Of a stretch of 64,000 bases of DNA, positions 7,715 to 15,260 are shown piece by piece. The notes beneath the pieces were generated by a model, which saw only the letters and a list, made by a program, of their open reading frames with translations, searched no databases and had not been told where the DNA came from. Source of the stretch: Massilia atriviolacea (GTDB lineage: Bacteria > Pseudomonadota > Gammaproteobacteria > Burkholderiales > Burkholderiaceae_D); the NCBI RefSeq assembly GCF_003953935.1, contig NZ_RXLQ01000013.1:62001-126000 (forward strand), written 5' to 3'. A program made the translations under genes and the position numbers. How positions within the stretch are numbered: the stretch's first letter is position 1; every line of letters begins with the position of its first letter.

Positions 7715-9067
7715 TCAGCCGCCGGCCACCACCATTTTTTCGATCAGGATCGAGCCGGTCTGCTTGTTGCCACGGATCAGAACGTCATTGCCGATGGCGA
7801 CGATCTGCTGGAAGATATCCTTCATGTTGCCGGCGATGGTGATTTCCTCGACCGGATACTGGATCACCCCGTTTTCGACCCAGAACCCCGACGCGCCGCG
7901 CGAATAGTCGCCTGTGACGTAGTTGGTGCCCTGGCCCATCAGTTCGGTCACCAGCAGACCGCGCCCCATCTTCCTGATCATGCCGGCGAAGTCGTCGCCG
8001 CGCCTGGTCTGCGTGGAGCTCATGGTCAGGTTGTGCGAACCGCCCGCGTTGCCGGTGGTTTTCATGCCCAGCTTGCGCGCCGAGTAAGACGACAGGAAAT
8101 AGCCCTGCACCACGCCATCCTTGACCACATCGCGGCGCACGGTGCGCACGCCCTCTTCGTCGAACGGGGCCGAACCGACGCCGCCGATCACATGCGGGTC
8201 TTCCAGGATCTGTATATGCGAAGGGAAGACCGATTGCCCCAGCGAATCGAGCAGGAAGGTCGACTTGCGGTACAGCGCGCCGCCCGAGGTGGCCTGCACG
8301 AAGGAGCCGAGCAGGCCGGCCGCCAGCGGCGCTTCGAACAGCACCGGGCAGGTGCGCGTATCGAGCGTGCGCGCGTTCAGGCGCGCCAGCGCGCGCTCGG
8401 CCGCGTAACGGCCCACCGCTTCGGGCCGGGCCATTTTTTTCGGGTCGCGCACCGAGGTGTACCAGTCGTCGCGCTGCATCCTGGCGCCCTTGCCGGCGAT
8501 CGGCGCCACCGACAGGGTGTGGCGCGAGAACGGATAGCCGCCCGCGAAACCGCGCGAATTGGCCGACACGAAGTGCGACTGCTGCACATGCACGCTGGCG
8601 CCTTCGCTGTTGGTGATGCGCGGGTCGACGTCGAAGGCGGCCGCTTCGGCGCGCTGCGCCAGCGCCACCGCCTCTTCGGTCGAGATCATCCACGGGTAGC
8701 ACAGGCGCAGGTCGCGCGGCTTGGTCTCGAGCATGTCGGCATCGGCCAGGCCGGCGCAGTCGTCCTCGGCCGTGAAGCGGGCGATGTTGTAGGCCGCGTC
8801 GACCGTGGCGCGCAGGGCCGCCGGGGAAAAGTCGGAGGTGCTGGCATTGCCGCGTTTTTGACCGATATACACGGTCACGCCCATGCCCTTGTCCTTATTT
8901 TGCTCGATCGTCTCGATTTTGCCACGCCGGACCGAGACCGCCAGCCCGCTTCCCTCGCTGATGTCGACGGCGGCGTCGGTGCCGCCCATCTCTTTGGCAA
9001 AGGCCAAAACGTCGCGCGCCAGCTGCTGCAGCTGATCCTGGGTGTGGATAAAGACGGAGTCGTTCAT
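7715..9067 (-). CDS. pmbA: Metalloprotease PmbA/TldE
   Basis: TldE/PmbA subunit of the TldD-TldE metalloprotease complex, which trims peptides (microcin B17 leader, CcdA) in the cytoplasm. 450 residues, normal length. Family landmarks are VDISEGSGLAVSVRRGKIETIEQN at the N-terminus, SEGASVHVQQSHFVSANSRGF, and the C-terminal GYFLSSYSARKLGMKTTGNAGG, RGLLVTELMGQGTNYVTGDYSRGASGFW and EITIAGNMKDIF. TldE itself lacks the zinc site, which is in TldD; tldD is not in the window. It is divergent from darP at 9160, a pairing conserved in many proteobacteria, which supports both calls. Confidence 0.95.
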   Translation of the reverse strand: MNDSVFIHTQDQLQQLARDVLAFAKEMGGTDAAVDISEGSGLAVSVRRGKIETIEQNKDKGMGVTVYIGQKRGNASTSDFSPAALRATVDAAYNIARFTAEDDCAGLADADMLETKPRDLRLCYPWMISTEEAVALAQRAEAAAFDVDPRITNSEGASVHVQQSHFVSANSRGFAGGYPFSRHTLSVAPIAGKGARMQRDDWYTSVRDPKKMARPEAVGRYAAERALARLNARTLDTRTCPVLFEAPLAAGLLGSFVQATSGGALYRKSTFLLDSLGQSVFPSHIQILEDPHVIGGVGSAPFDEEGVRTVRRDVVKDGVVQGYFLSSYSARKLGMKTTGNAGGSHNLTMSSTQTRRGDDFAGMIRKMGRGLLVTELMGQGTNYVTGDYSRGASGFWVENGVIQYPVEEITIAGNMKDIFQQIVAIGNDVLIRGNKQTGSILIEKMVVAGG

Positions 9068-9159
9068 GTGTGGTTTTCTTCGGCTGTCCGGTTAAACGGG
9101 TATGATAGCAGTCGTTTACAGTTTTTACTGGTCGGCTTTACGCCTATCGGAACCATATC

Positions 9160-9792
9160 ATGCCAAATCCAAACCGGGGCGCCTGCGGCTTCCAATCCTC
9201 CGAGTTCGAACAAGAATACGAACGCCCTTCCAAGTCCGAACTCAAGCGCCAGATGAACGAGCTGCAAAAGCTCGGCGAAGAACTGGTCGCCGAAGCGCGC
9301 GACCGCGTCAAGCGCGTGCCGATGCCGGAAGACGTGCGCGACGCCATCCTGGCCTGCCAGCTGATCACCAACCACGAAGGGCGGCGCCGCCAGATGCAAT
9401 TCGTCGGCAAGAAGATGCGCACCCTCGACGAGGAAGAAGTGGCCGTCATCCAGCGCACCATCGACAGCTGGAAAGGCATGTCCAAGGCCGATACCGCCGC
9501 CCTGCACGCGCTCGAACGCCGCCGCGACAAGCTGCTGGCCGACGACAAGGCCCTGACCGTGTTGCTGGAAGAAAACCCGGAACTCGACGTGCAGCACCTG
9601 CGCACCCTGATCCGCAACGCGCGCAAGGAACAGGCCGAGAACAAGCCGCCCAAGGCTTACCGCGAGATCTTCCAGATCCTCAAGGATATCGACAAGAAGC
9701 GCAAGGCCGCCGCCAAGCCGGCCGGCCATGACGAAGACGGGGATCAGGACGAACACGGCGAGCTTATCGATGACGAGTCCGGCGACGCGTAA
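9160..9792 (+). CDS. darP: Ribosome-associated protein DarP (YjgA family)
   Basis: DUF615/YjgA family protein acting late in 50S subunit assembly, 210 residues. Conserved stretches are PSKSELKRQMNELQKLGEEL, RVPMPEDVRDAIL, NHEGRRRQMQFVGKKMR, and RTLIRNARKEQAENKPPKAYREIFQILK. The C-terminus is highly acidic (HDEDGDQDEHGELIDDE). The gene is divergent from pmbA, as in many proteobacteria, and its 3' end overlaps the mog start by 23 bases, so the two are co-transcribed. Confidence 0.94.
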   Translation: MPNPNRGACGFQSSEFEQEYERPSKSELKRQMNELQKLGEELVAEARDRVKRVPMPEDVRDAILACQLITNHEGRRRQMQFVGKKMRTLDEEEVAVIQRTIDSWKGMSKADTAALHALERRRDKLLADDKALTVLLEENPELDVQHLRTLIRNARKEQAENKPPKAYREIFQILKDIDKKRKAAAKPAGHDEDGDQDEHGELIDDESGDA

Positions 9793-10420
9793 TCCGGTGG
9801 CGCCGGCGCCCGGGCTGGTGATCGGCCTGGTCTCGGTCTCCGACCGCGCCAGCGGCGGCGTGTATGAAGACAAGGGCTTGCCGGCGCTGGCCGAGTGGCT
9901 GGCCGCCGCCCTCGCCACGCCCTACCGCATCGAAACGCGCCTGATTCCCGACGAACGCGCGCAGATCGAAGCGACCCTCACCGAGCTGGTCGACACGGCG
10001 CGCTGCCACCTGGTGCTCACCACCGGCGGCACCGGCCCGTCGCGGCGCGATGTCACGCCGGAAGCCACGCTCGCCATCGGCACCAAAGAAATGCCCGGCT
10101 TCGGCGAGCAGATGCGCCAGATCAGCCTGCGGTTCGTGCCGACCGCGATCCTGTCGCGCCAGACGGCGGTGATCCGCGAAATCGACGGCCACGCCGCGCT
10201 GGTGATGAACCTGCCGGGCCAGCCGAAAGCCATCAAAGAAACCCTCGAAGGCCTGAAAGACGCGGACGGCAAGCAACTGGTCGGCGGCATCTTCGCGGCC
10301 GTGCCCTACTGCGTCGACCTGATCGGCGGCCCCTACATGGAAACCAACCCGGCCGTGTGCAAGGCATTCCGGCCGAAATCGGCGCTGCGTCCCGCGCCCT
10401 CCACCGAGAACAACGCATGA
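9770..10420 (+). CDS. mog: Molybdopterin adenylyltransferase (MogA/MoaB family)
   Basis: Adenylylates molybdopterin with ATP, the step before molybdate insertion in molybdenum cofactor synthesis. 216 residues from ATG 9770. The diagnostic loop LTTGGTGPSRRDVTPEAT is present, preceded by GLVSVSDRASGGVYEDKG and followed by MPGFGEQMRQISLRFVPTAILSRQTAVIR and MNLPGQPKAIKE. ATG 9728 upstream in frame would give 14 extra residues that overlap darP further; the later start was chosen for sense of the N-terminus. Overlaps darP by 23 bases and the following esterase by 4 (ATGA), so translationally coupled. Confidence 0.92.
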   Translation: MTSPATRNPVAPAPGLVIGLVSVSDRASGGVYEDKGLPALAEWLAAALATPYRIETRLIPDERAQIEATLTELVDTARCHLVLTTGGTGPSRRDVTPEATLAIGTKEMPGFGEQMRQISLRFVPTAILSRQTAVIREIDGHAALVMNLPGQPKAIKETLEGLKDADGKQLVGGIFAAVPYCVDLIGGPYMETNPAVCKAFRPKSALRPAPSTENNA

Positions 10421-11085
10421 GCGAACTGTTAGAAAACATCGAAGTCGTCACCGCCCCGAACCCCACCGTGGCGATCATCTGGATGCACGGCCTGGGCGCC
10501 GACGGCAACGACTTCGTGCCGCTGGTCAATGAACTGGACCTGGCCGGCTTGCCCGGCATCCGTTTCGTCTTCCCGCATGCCAACACGATGCCGGTGACCA
10601 TCAACAACGGCTACGTGATGCGCTCGTGGTACGACATCGTCCACGCCGACCTCGGCCGCCGCGAAGACGAAGCCGGCCTGCGCGCCTCGCAATTGCAGGT
10701 CGAAGCGCTGATCGCGCGCGAAAAAGCGCGCGGCATTCCGGCCTCGCGCATCATCCTGGCGGGCTTTTCGCAGGGCTGCGCGATGACCTTGCAGACCGGC
10801 TTGCGCCATCCGGAAAGGCTGGCCGGCCTGATGTGCCTGTCCGGTTACGTGCCCCTGGCCGACAAGGTCGCCGCCGAGCGCTCGGAAGCGAGCCTGGGCA
10901 CGCCGGTGTTCATGGTGCACGGCCAGCACGACGGCGTGATTCCGATCGCCCGCGCCGCGGCGTCGCGCGACCTGCTCGCCTCGCTCGGTTACCAGGTCGA
11001 ATGGCACGATTACATGATGCAGCACTCGCTGTGCCAGGAAGAAATCGACCACATCGGCGCCTGGCTGAAAAAAGTCCTGGCCTGA
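10417..11085 (+). CDS. Alpha/beta-hydrolase, carboxylesterase/phospholipase family
   Basis: Serine carboxylesterase of the phospholipase/carboxylesterase family (Pseudomonas EstB type), 222 residues, cytoplasmic. The oxyanion region is TVAIIWMHGLGADGNDF; the nucleophile elbow is ILAGFSQGCAM (Ser in GFSQG); Asp is in MVHGQHDGVIPI; His is in YMMQHSLCQEEIDHIGAWL. All catalytic residues are present. Acts on short-chain esters; the natural substrate is unknown. It shares an ATGA overlap with mog. Confidence 0.92.
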   Translation: MSELLENIEVVTAPNPTVAIIWMHGLGADGNDFVPLVNELDLAGLPGIRFVFPHANTMPVTINNGYVMRSWYDIVHADLGRREDEAGLRASQLQVEALIAREKARGIPASRIILAGFSQGCAMTLQTGLRHPERLAGLMCLSGYVPLADKVAAERSEASLGTPVFMVHGQHDGVIPIARAAASRDLLASLGYQVEWHDYMMQHSLCQEEIDHIGAWLKKVLA

Positions 11086-11165
11086 TCCGGGAAGCGCGCC
11101 GGTGTAACTTGGGTCCGCCTGGCGCAGAGCGCGTAGAATGCGTTCTTTGATAGCAAAGGCAGACA

Positions 11166-11432
11166 ATGAAAAAAACCGGCTTGGCAAAGAGTGACGCCAA
11201 AAAATTGATGGGCAAGATGGTCGTCCCGGGCGGCGCCGGCTTCGGCACCGCCGCCAGCCCCGTCGTCGACCGCCGCGAGCAGCGCAAGCGCGACCAGGCA
11301 CTGGGCCTGGTTCCCTTCGCCGTGAAACTCAACAGCGAGCTGGTGTTGCAACTGCAAACCCTGGCCAGGGAACGCGACGCCGACCTCAATGCGCTCGTCG
11401 CCGAGCTGCTGGCCAAGGGCCTCGCGGCCTGA
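11166..11432 (+). CDS. Small hypothetical protein with possible ribbon-helix-helix C-terminus
   Basis: 88 residues, basic N-terminal half (MKKTGLAKSDAKKLMGKMV) with a low-complexity glycine/alanine linker, and a C-terminal half LVPFAVKLNSELVLQLQTLA followed by RERDADLNALVAELLAKGL, a strand plus two helices that resembles the Arc/MetJ ribbon-helix-helix pattern. I do not recognise a named family. The next gene starts nine bases after its stop, so they may be co-transcribed. Codon use looks like that of its neighbours, so it is probably a real gene. Confidence 0.65.
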   Translation: MKKTGLAKSDAKKLMGKMVVPGGAGFGTAASPVVDRREQRKRDQALGLVPFAVKLNSELVLQLQTLARERDADLNALVAELLAKGLAA

Positions 11433-11441
11433 CGACCCGGC

Positions 11442-12542
11442 ATGAAAACGGTCGTTCTCGGCGGATACGGTAACTTCGGCGCCCGCATCTGCCGTGCCCT
11501 GGCGCCCAGCCCGGGCATCGAGCTGATCGTTGCCGGGCGCAAGCTGGACAAGGCCAGCGCCCTGGCCCGCGCCTGCGGACACGGTGCCGGCGCCGCCCGC
11601 ATCGACATCCACGATCCCCAACTCGCACAAGCCCTGCGCGCCCTCGGCGCCGAACTGGTGATCCACACCGCCGGCCCCTTCCAGCAGCAGGATTACGGCA
11701 CCGCGCTGGCCACGGCCGCCGCCGGCGCCCACTACATCGACCTGGCCGACGGGCGCCGCTTCGTGTGCGACTTTCCGGCCGCGCTGGACCGGGCTTTCCG
11801 CCAGCACCAGCGCCTCGGCATCAGCGGCGCCAGCAGCGTGCCGGCCCTGTCCTCGGCCGTGGTCGACCACCTGACGGCGGGCTGGCGCAGCATCGACGCG
11901 ATCGAGATGTGCATCGCCCCGGCCCAGACCGCGCCGCGCGGGGTGGCGACCATGGAGGCGGTGCTGAGCTATTGCGGCGCGCCGGTCCAGGTCTGGCAGG
12001 ACGGCCGCTGGACCACCCAGCTCGGCTGGGCGGCGCCGACCACGGTCGCCTACGCGCGCCTGCGCCCGCGCCTGGCGTCGCTGTGCGACATTCCCGACCT
12101 CGAACTGTTTCCGGCCCACTATGCGGGCGTGAAGACCGTGATGTTCCGCGCCGCGCTGGAGACGGGCATCAGCCAGCGCGGCATGGCGGCGCTGGCGCTC
12201 TTGCGCCGGTTCGGGCTGCTGCGCCATCCGGAACGCTTCGCCGGCCTGCTCAACCGCGCCGCCGACGGCTTGAACTTCCTCGGCTCGGCGCTGGGCGGGA
12301 TGGTGGTGCGCGTGCGCGGCGTGGACGCCGCCGGCGCTCCCGCACAGCGCGCCTGGCATATCGCGGCCGACAACGACCATGGGCCGGAAATCCCGTGCAT
12401 GGCGGCCGTGCTGCTGGCGCGCCGGCTCGCTGCGGGCACGCTGAAGGCGGTCGGCGCGCATACCAGCGTCGGCCAGCTGACGCTGGCGCAGTTCGAACCG
12501 GAGTTCGCCAAGTGGGGCATGGTGACCGACCTCGGCGAGTGA
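11442..12542 (+). CDS. Saccharopine dehydrogenase-like NAD(P)-binding oxidoreductase
   Basis: 366-residue protein with an N-terminal Rossmann fold (MKTVVLGGYGNFGARICRAL, GxxGxxG motif) followed by VIHTAGPFQQQDYGTALA and CxxxGAHYIDLADGRRF-like regions typical of the saccharopine dehydrogenase NADP-binding family. The C-terminal part, with WHIAADNDHGPEIPCMAAVLLARRLA, resembles the uncharacterised short branch of this family rather than true lysine-pathway enzymes. Substrate unknown. It directly follows the small gene at 11166. Confidence 0.82.
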   Translation: MKTVVLGGYGNFGARICRALAPSPGIELIVAGRKLDKASALARACGHGAGAARIDIHDPQLAQALRALGAELVIHTAGPFQQQDYGTALATAAAGAHYIDLADGRRFVCDFPAALDRAFRQHQRLGISGASSVPALSSAVVDHLTAGWRSIDAIEMCIAPAQTAPRGVATMEAVLSYCGAPVQVWQDGRWTTQLGWAAPTTVAYARLRPRLASLCDIPDLELFPAHYAGVKTVMFRAALETGISQRGMAALALLRRFGLLRHPERFAGLLNRAADGLNFLGSALGGMVVRVRGVDAAGAPAQRAWHIAADNDHGPEIPCMAAVLLARRLAAGTLKAVGAHTSVGQLTLAQFEPEFAKWGMVTDLGE

Positions 12543-12589
12543 TCGGTTATCATCCGAGCTCGGACAACAACGCTGAAAGAGGTGGCAAC

Positions 12590-12787
12590 ATGGCCAAGAA
12601 AGAAGAACTCGACGAGGAAACCCTGGCGCTGATTCACTGGTGCATCGAGGTGGAAGGCTTCCTGGTGGCCGGCGGCGCAACCCAGAAGCAGGCGCAGGAG
12701 CATATCGAAGAACAGGTCGAGTGGTTTACCGACCAGTTCTACGATGGATTGACGCCGGAAGAAGCGGCGAAGGAAGCGCTCGCTTAA
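12590..12787 (+). CDS. Small acidic hypothetical protein
   Basis: 65 residues from ATG 12590, preceded by AAGAGGTGGCAAC, a good ribosome site. The sequence (MAKKEELDEETLALIHWCIE, then EEQVEWFTDQFYDGLTPEEA) is helical and acidic. I do not recognise a family. A GC-rich hairpin follows within ten bases of the stop. It is probably a real gene because of the ribosome site and clean boundaries. Confidence 0.65.
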   Translation: MAKKEELDEETLALIHWCIEVEGFLVAGGATQKQAQEHIEEQVEWFTDQFYDGLTPEEAAKEALA

Positions 12788-12796
12788 AGCGGCAAG

Positions 12797-12815
12797 GCGC
12801 GTCCCCCGGACGCGC
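12797..12815 (+). terminator. GC-rich hairpin after the small acidic gene
   Basis: GCGCGTCC at 12797-12804 pairs perfectly with GGACGCGC at 12808-12815 over a three-base loop. There is no downstream T-run, so it is a terminator candidate at best. Confidence 0.4.
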
Positions 12816-12989
12816 ATCCCCTCGCACCGCGCATTGCCCCGCAGTGCGACCTCGTCGGCCACATCGTGGGCCGGCTCCCGACTCCCCCTTTTTTGGCCTT
12901 GCTGGCGCGCCTGGCAGCGGCAAGCGAGGCGCGGATTGCAGTGCGTTGCCGATCGCCTAGTGTTGAGCCTGCAGGCCATCGAAGCGCGA

Positions 12990-13200
12990 CCGGCAAGCCC
13001 TTGAACGCCGGGCAGCAACAAGCCGTGTTCGGCGAATCGGTCTTCGCCGCCGCCGTCGATGCCGGCGTCTGCGCGTGCGCCACATGCATCACCCCGGGCA
13101 AAAACCGTCTGGCCTTTTGATCCCATCAAATCGATCATGTCGATGTCGTCGAACAGTGCACGCGCACAGATTGCACCGATGAGGTGCTGACGACGGCGCG
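12990..13200 (-). pseudogene. Decayed copy of the 14281 gene 3' end fused to the 14575 gene 3' end
   Basis: The 688-base gap 12788-13475 holds no intact gene but this relic. On the plus strand, 12990-13053 reads KPLNAGQQQAVFGESVFAAA, matching KPLTSEQAVALFGKSVFSAA at the end of the protein encoded at 14281. Directly adjoining, 13046-13195 on the minus strand matches the 3' end of the decarboxylase-like gene at 14575: shared words include GCCGGCGTCTGCGC and ATCAAATCGA, and frames shift between IDLMGSKGQ and the FLPGVMHVAHAQTPASTAA tail (intact copy: VDLMGINGYY and FLAMVMNAAQTPAPAST). About 95 bases between the two parts are missing relative to the intact locus. The rest of the gap (12816-12989, 13201-13475) shows nothing recognisable. 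Confidence 0.7.
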
Positions 13201-13475
13201 CCCGCACCACAGACTTCGTCCACTAACTTGCCCGGCAATCGTTGACCACCACACCAACCGATGCCTTGCATTCCCTCTGTGCGCCGACGGGCTCGTCGCA
13301 AAAGTTCAATATTCTCGATCGGTTGTTGAGCTGTCTCGCGCTGTCTTCAATTGGCATCGTAGCGGCCTGCGTGCGCGCAGTGACAGCGGGTAGGCTATTC
13401 AGACCTTCACCGCACACCGCAGGCACGCGCCGTGCCGGATTGGTGGCGAATTTCACCAACGCCAACACCCCCATC

Positions 13476-14237
13476 ATGACTAGCGACGTCCGATGCGACG
13501 AACAGGATATTCAAAAAATCGAGGCGCTCTTGCTCGCCCACGATATCGCAAGGAATTACTTCCGGGGTGAACTGTATGACTGGATGGGAAACAGCTTCGA
13601 TGGCGTTTTGCTGGAACTAAAAGGGGGGAGCCCGGTCAAACTTGATGCAGAAATAACTGCTCGTCTTTTCATGATTCCGGACAAGTCGACGGTATGGGCC
13701 CTTAAAGTGAACGAACATGGCAATGCACCCGCAGGCATGAACATCTATTCGACCAACCCGATTATCCCCGACGACGAGCAAAACAGCATCACCGTTTTTC
13801 GCTTGGAAAAGACGCCGGGCGACTGGTGCGATGCCCTATTTATTGGCAGGACAATGCTGCGCACCGATGCGCCATCCAGGTTCGGCACTGTGGCGTTCGG
13901 ATTGATGGCGGTGACGGCCTACCGCCTCGGTTTCGACCAGATTGGACTGTATGCGGCAGGACGCGGACCTTTGCGGCCAGCCGATCCGGACGCGTATATC
14001 GGCTATTTCGTCTGGCCCAAGTTTGGATTCGACGCCCCCGTGGACGTCGCCGAAATGAGCAGGCATCCTGCTCACTCGATGCATGGGTTGCGCACGGTAC
14101 AGGATGTCATCGCATGCGCCCCGGAGTGGTGGACAGACCACGGTAGCGCGCGGCATATGCAGTTCGATCTACGGCCCCACAGCCGATCATGGTCGATTTT
14201 GATAAACTATCTTTGGACGACGCTGACCGATTTTTAG
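13476..14237 (+). CDS. Unrecognised protein, possible GNAT-like toxin or effector domain
   Basis: 253 residues from ATG 13476; no ribosome site is visible before it, and the frame stays open upstream to a TTG at 13242, so the start is uncertain. I do not recognise a family. Visible features: IARNYFRGELYDWMGNSF near the N-terminus, FGLMAVTAYRLGFDQIGLYAAG and IGYFVWPKFGFDAPVDVAE in the middle, and DHGSARHMQFDLRPHSRSW near the end. The pair GFxxIxLxAAG...GYxxWPxxGFD resembles GNAT-like domains in the C-terminal parts of some phage and polymorphic toxin proteins; that is a weak resemblance only. Base composition looks less GC-rich than the neighbours, suggesting transfer. It is followed 43 bases later by a small gene that could encode its partner or immunity protein. 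Confidence 0.6.
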   Translation: MTSDVRCDEQDIQKIEALLLAHDIARNYFRGELYDWMGNSFDGVLLELKGGSPVKLDAEITARLFMIPDKSTVWALKVNEHGNAPAGMNIYSTNPIIPDDEQNSITVFRLEKTPGDWCDALFIGRTMLRTDAPSRFGTVAFGLMAVTAYRLGFDQIGLYAAGRGPLRPADPDAYIGYFVWPKFGFDAPVDVAEMSRHPAHSMHGLRTVQDVIACAPEWWTDHGSARHMQFDLRPHSRSWSILINYLWTTLTDF

Positions 14238-14280
14238 CTACTGTTGCGATTGCTAAAGAAACCATATTGAGGTGAATGTC

Positions 14281-14520
14281 ATGTCACTGAGCAAAGCTCA
14301 AGCAGAGCAGCTCGCCGAGTACAGGCGCGCAGCGGACGCATTACGCAAAAAGATCGCTGCCACGGCGGTCCGCGATGAACGGGAAATTCTTCCAGTCAAT
14401 GGCATCGTTCACTTCCCCGACAACTGCAAGCCACTGACGTCCGAGCAGGCCGTGGCCCTGTTTGGGAAGTCGGTATTTTCTGCCGCCTTGCTGCGCGAGA
14501 TCGCCGACGACGGTCGCTGA
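14281..14520 (+). CDS. Small unrecognised protein, candidate partner/immunity of the 13476 product
   Basis: 79 residues from ATG 14281, with TTGAGG nine bases upstream as ribosome site; GTG 14272 is the alternative but lies on the ribosome site. The N-terminal half is a charged helix (MSLSKAQAEQLAEYRRAADA), the C-terminal half reads NGIVHFPDNCKPLTSEQAVA then LFGKSVFSAALLREIADDG. No family recognised. A degenerate copy of its C-terminal region lies at 12990-13053, so this gene has been duplicated locally, as immunity genes often are. The function as partner of the upstream gene is inference from spacing. Confidence 0.6.
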   Translation: MSLSKAQAEQLAEYRRAADALRKKIAATAVRDEREILPVNGIVHFPDNCKPLTSEQAVALFGKSVFSAALLREIADDGR

Positions 14521-14574
14521 AACCGTTCTTCCCGCACCCACTAGCTTGCTTCGACGACTCACCGGACAGGTACG

Positions 14575-15129
14575 CTACTCCGGCAAGGGCGCCGCTGTCG
14601 ACGCCGGCGCCGGCGTCTGCGCCGCGTTCATCACCATCGCCAGAAAAGTATAGTACCCATTGATCCCCATCAAATCGACCACGCCTTTTTCGCCGAACAG
14701 CGCCAGCGCGTTCGCATAGGTCGCATCGCTGACGCGCTTGCTGCGGTGCAGCTCCACGCAAAAGTCGTACACCAGCGCCTCGTCGACCAGCATGGCCGGC
14801 GACTTGCGCCGTTCCGCAATCGCCCTGACGATGCCCGGCTCGATCCCGCTGCGCTCGGCAATCGGCGCATGGATCGCCCACTCCACCTGCTGGTCCCACT
14901 CGCGCGCCGTCACCAGGATGGCGATTTCCGACAGGCGCGTGCCGATCGCGCTGCGGTAGCGCAGGTACTCGCCCATGCGCTGGGCGCTTTCCATCAGTTC
15001 CGGACTGCGCAGCAGCGGCACGAAAGGCCCGTACACGGCCCCGCGCGGGCCGTCGATGATCGCCTGGGCCGCCGCCCGCTGCGCCGCCGTCAGTTGTCCG
15101 GGCGCCAGGGGCCCGAGTCGGTCGATCAT
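14575..15129 (-). CDS. Carboxymuconolactone decarboxylase-like protein
   Basis: 184-residue AhpD/CMD-fold protein. Family features are TRLSEIAILVTAREWDQQVEW and HAPIAERSGIEPGIVRAIAERR followed by ALVYDFCVELHRSKRVSD; these correspond to the CMD helices, with Glu and His at the positions where CxxC enzymes have cysteines, so it is not an AhpD-type peroxidase partner. Members act on lactones or have unknown roles. Ends PAPASTAAPLPE. Convergent with the 14281 gene, 54 bases apart, and a broken copy of its 3' end lies at about 13046-13195. Confidence 0.8.
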   Translation of the reverse strand: MIDRLGPLAPGQLTAAQRAAAQAIIDGPRGAVYGPFVPLLRSPELMESAQRMGEYLRYRSAIGTRLSEIAILVTAREWDQQVEWAIHAPIAERSGIEPGIVRAIAERRKSPAMLVDEALVYDFCVELHRSKRVSDATYANALALFGEKGVVDLMGINGYYTFLAMVMNAAQTPAPASTAAPLPE

Positions 15130-15260
15130 GAGCCTGCCTTTCCTGTGTTGCGTTTATTGCCGCAGGCAAAAATATTTGCACACGGCAAGGGTTAGATCAA
15201 CAGAATCGCGACGTTCTCCGTCTATTGTCGATCATCAACAATTTCAGCGATGAGGACCGT

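Noticed and set aside
12119-13210. 363-codon minus-strand frame spanning 12119-13210
   Set aside because: Mostly a shadow of the 11442 and 12590 genes; only the 13046-13195 part has real homology, reported as a relic.
13242-13475. Upstream extension of the 13476 gene from a TTG
   Set aside because: No ribosome site and no domain-like sequence; it may be a remnant of a longer protein but cannot be supported.
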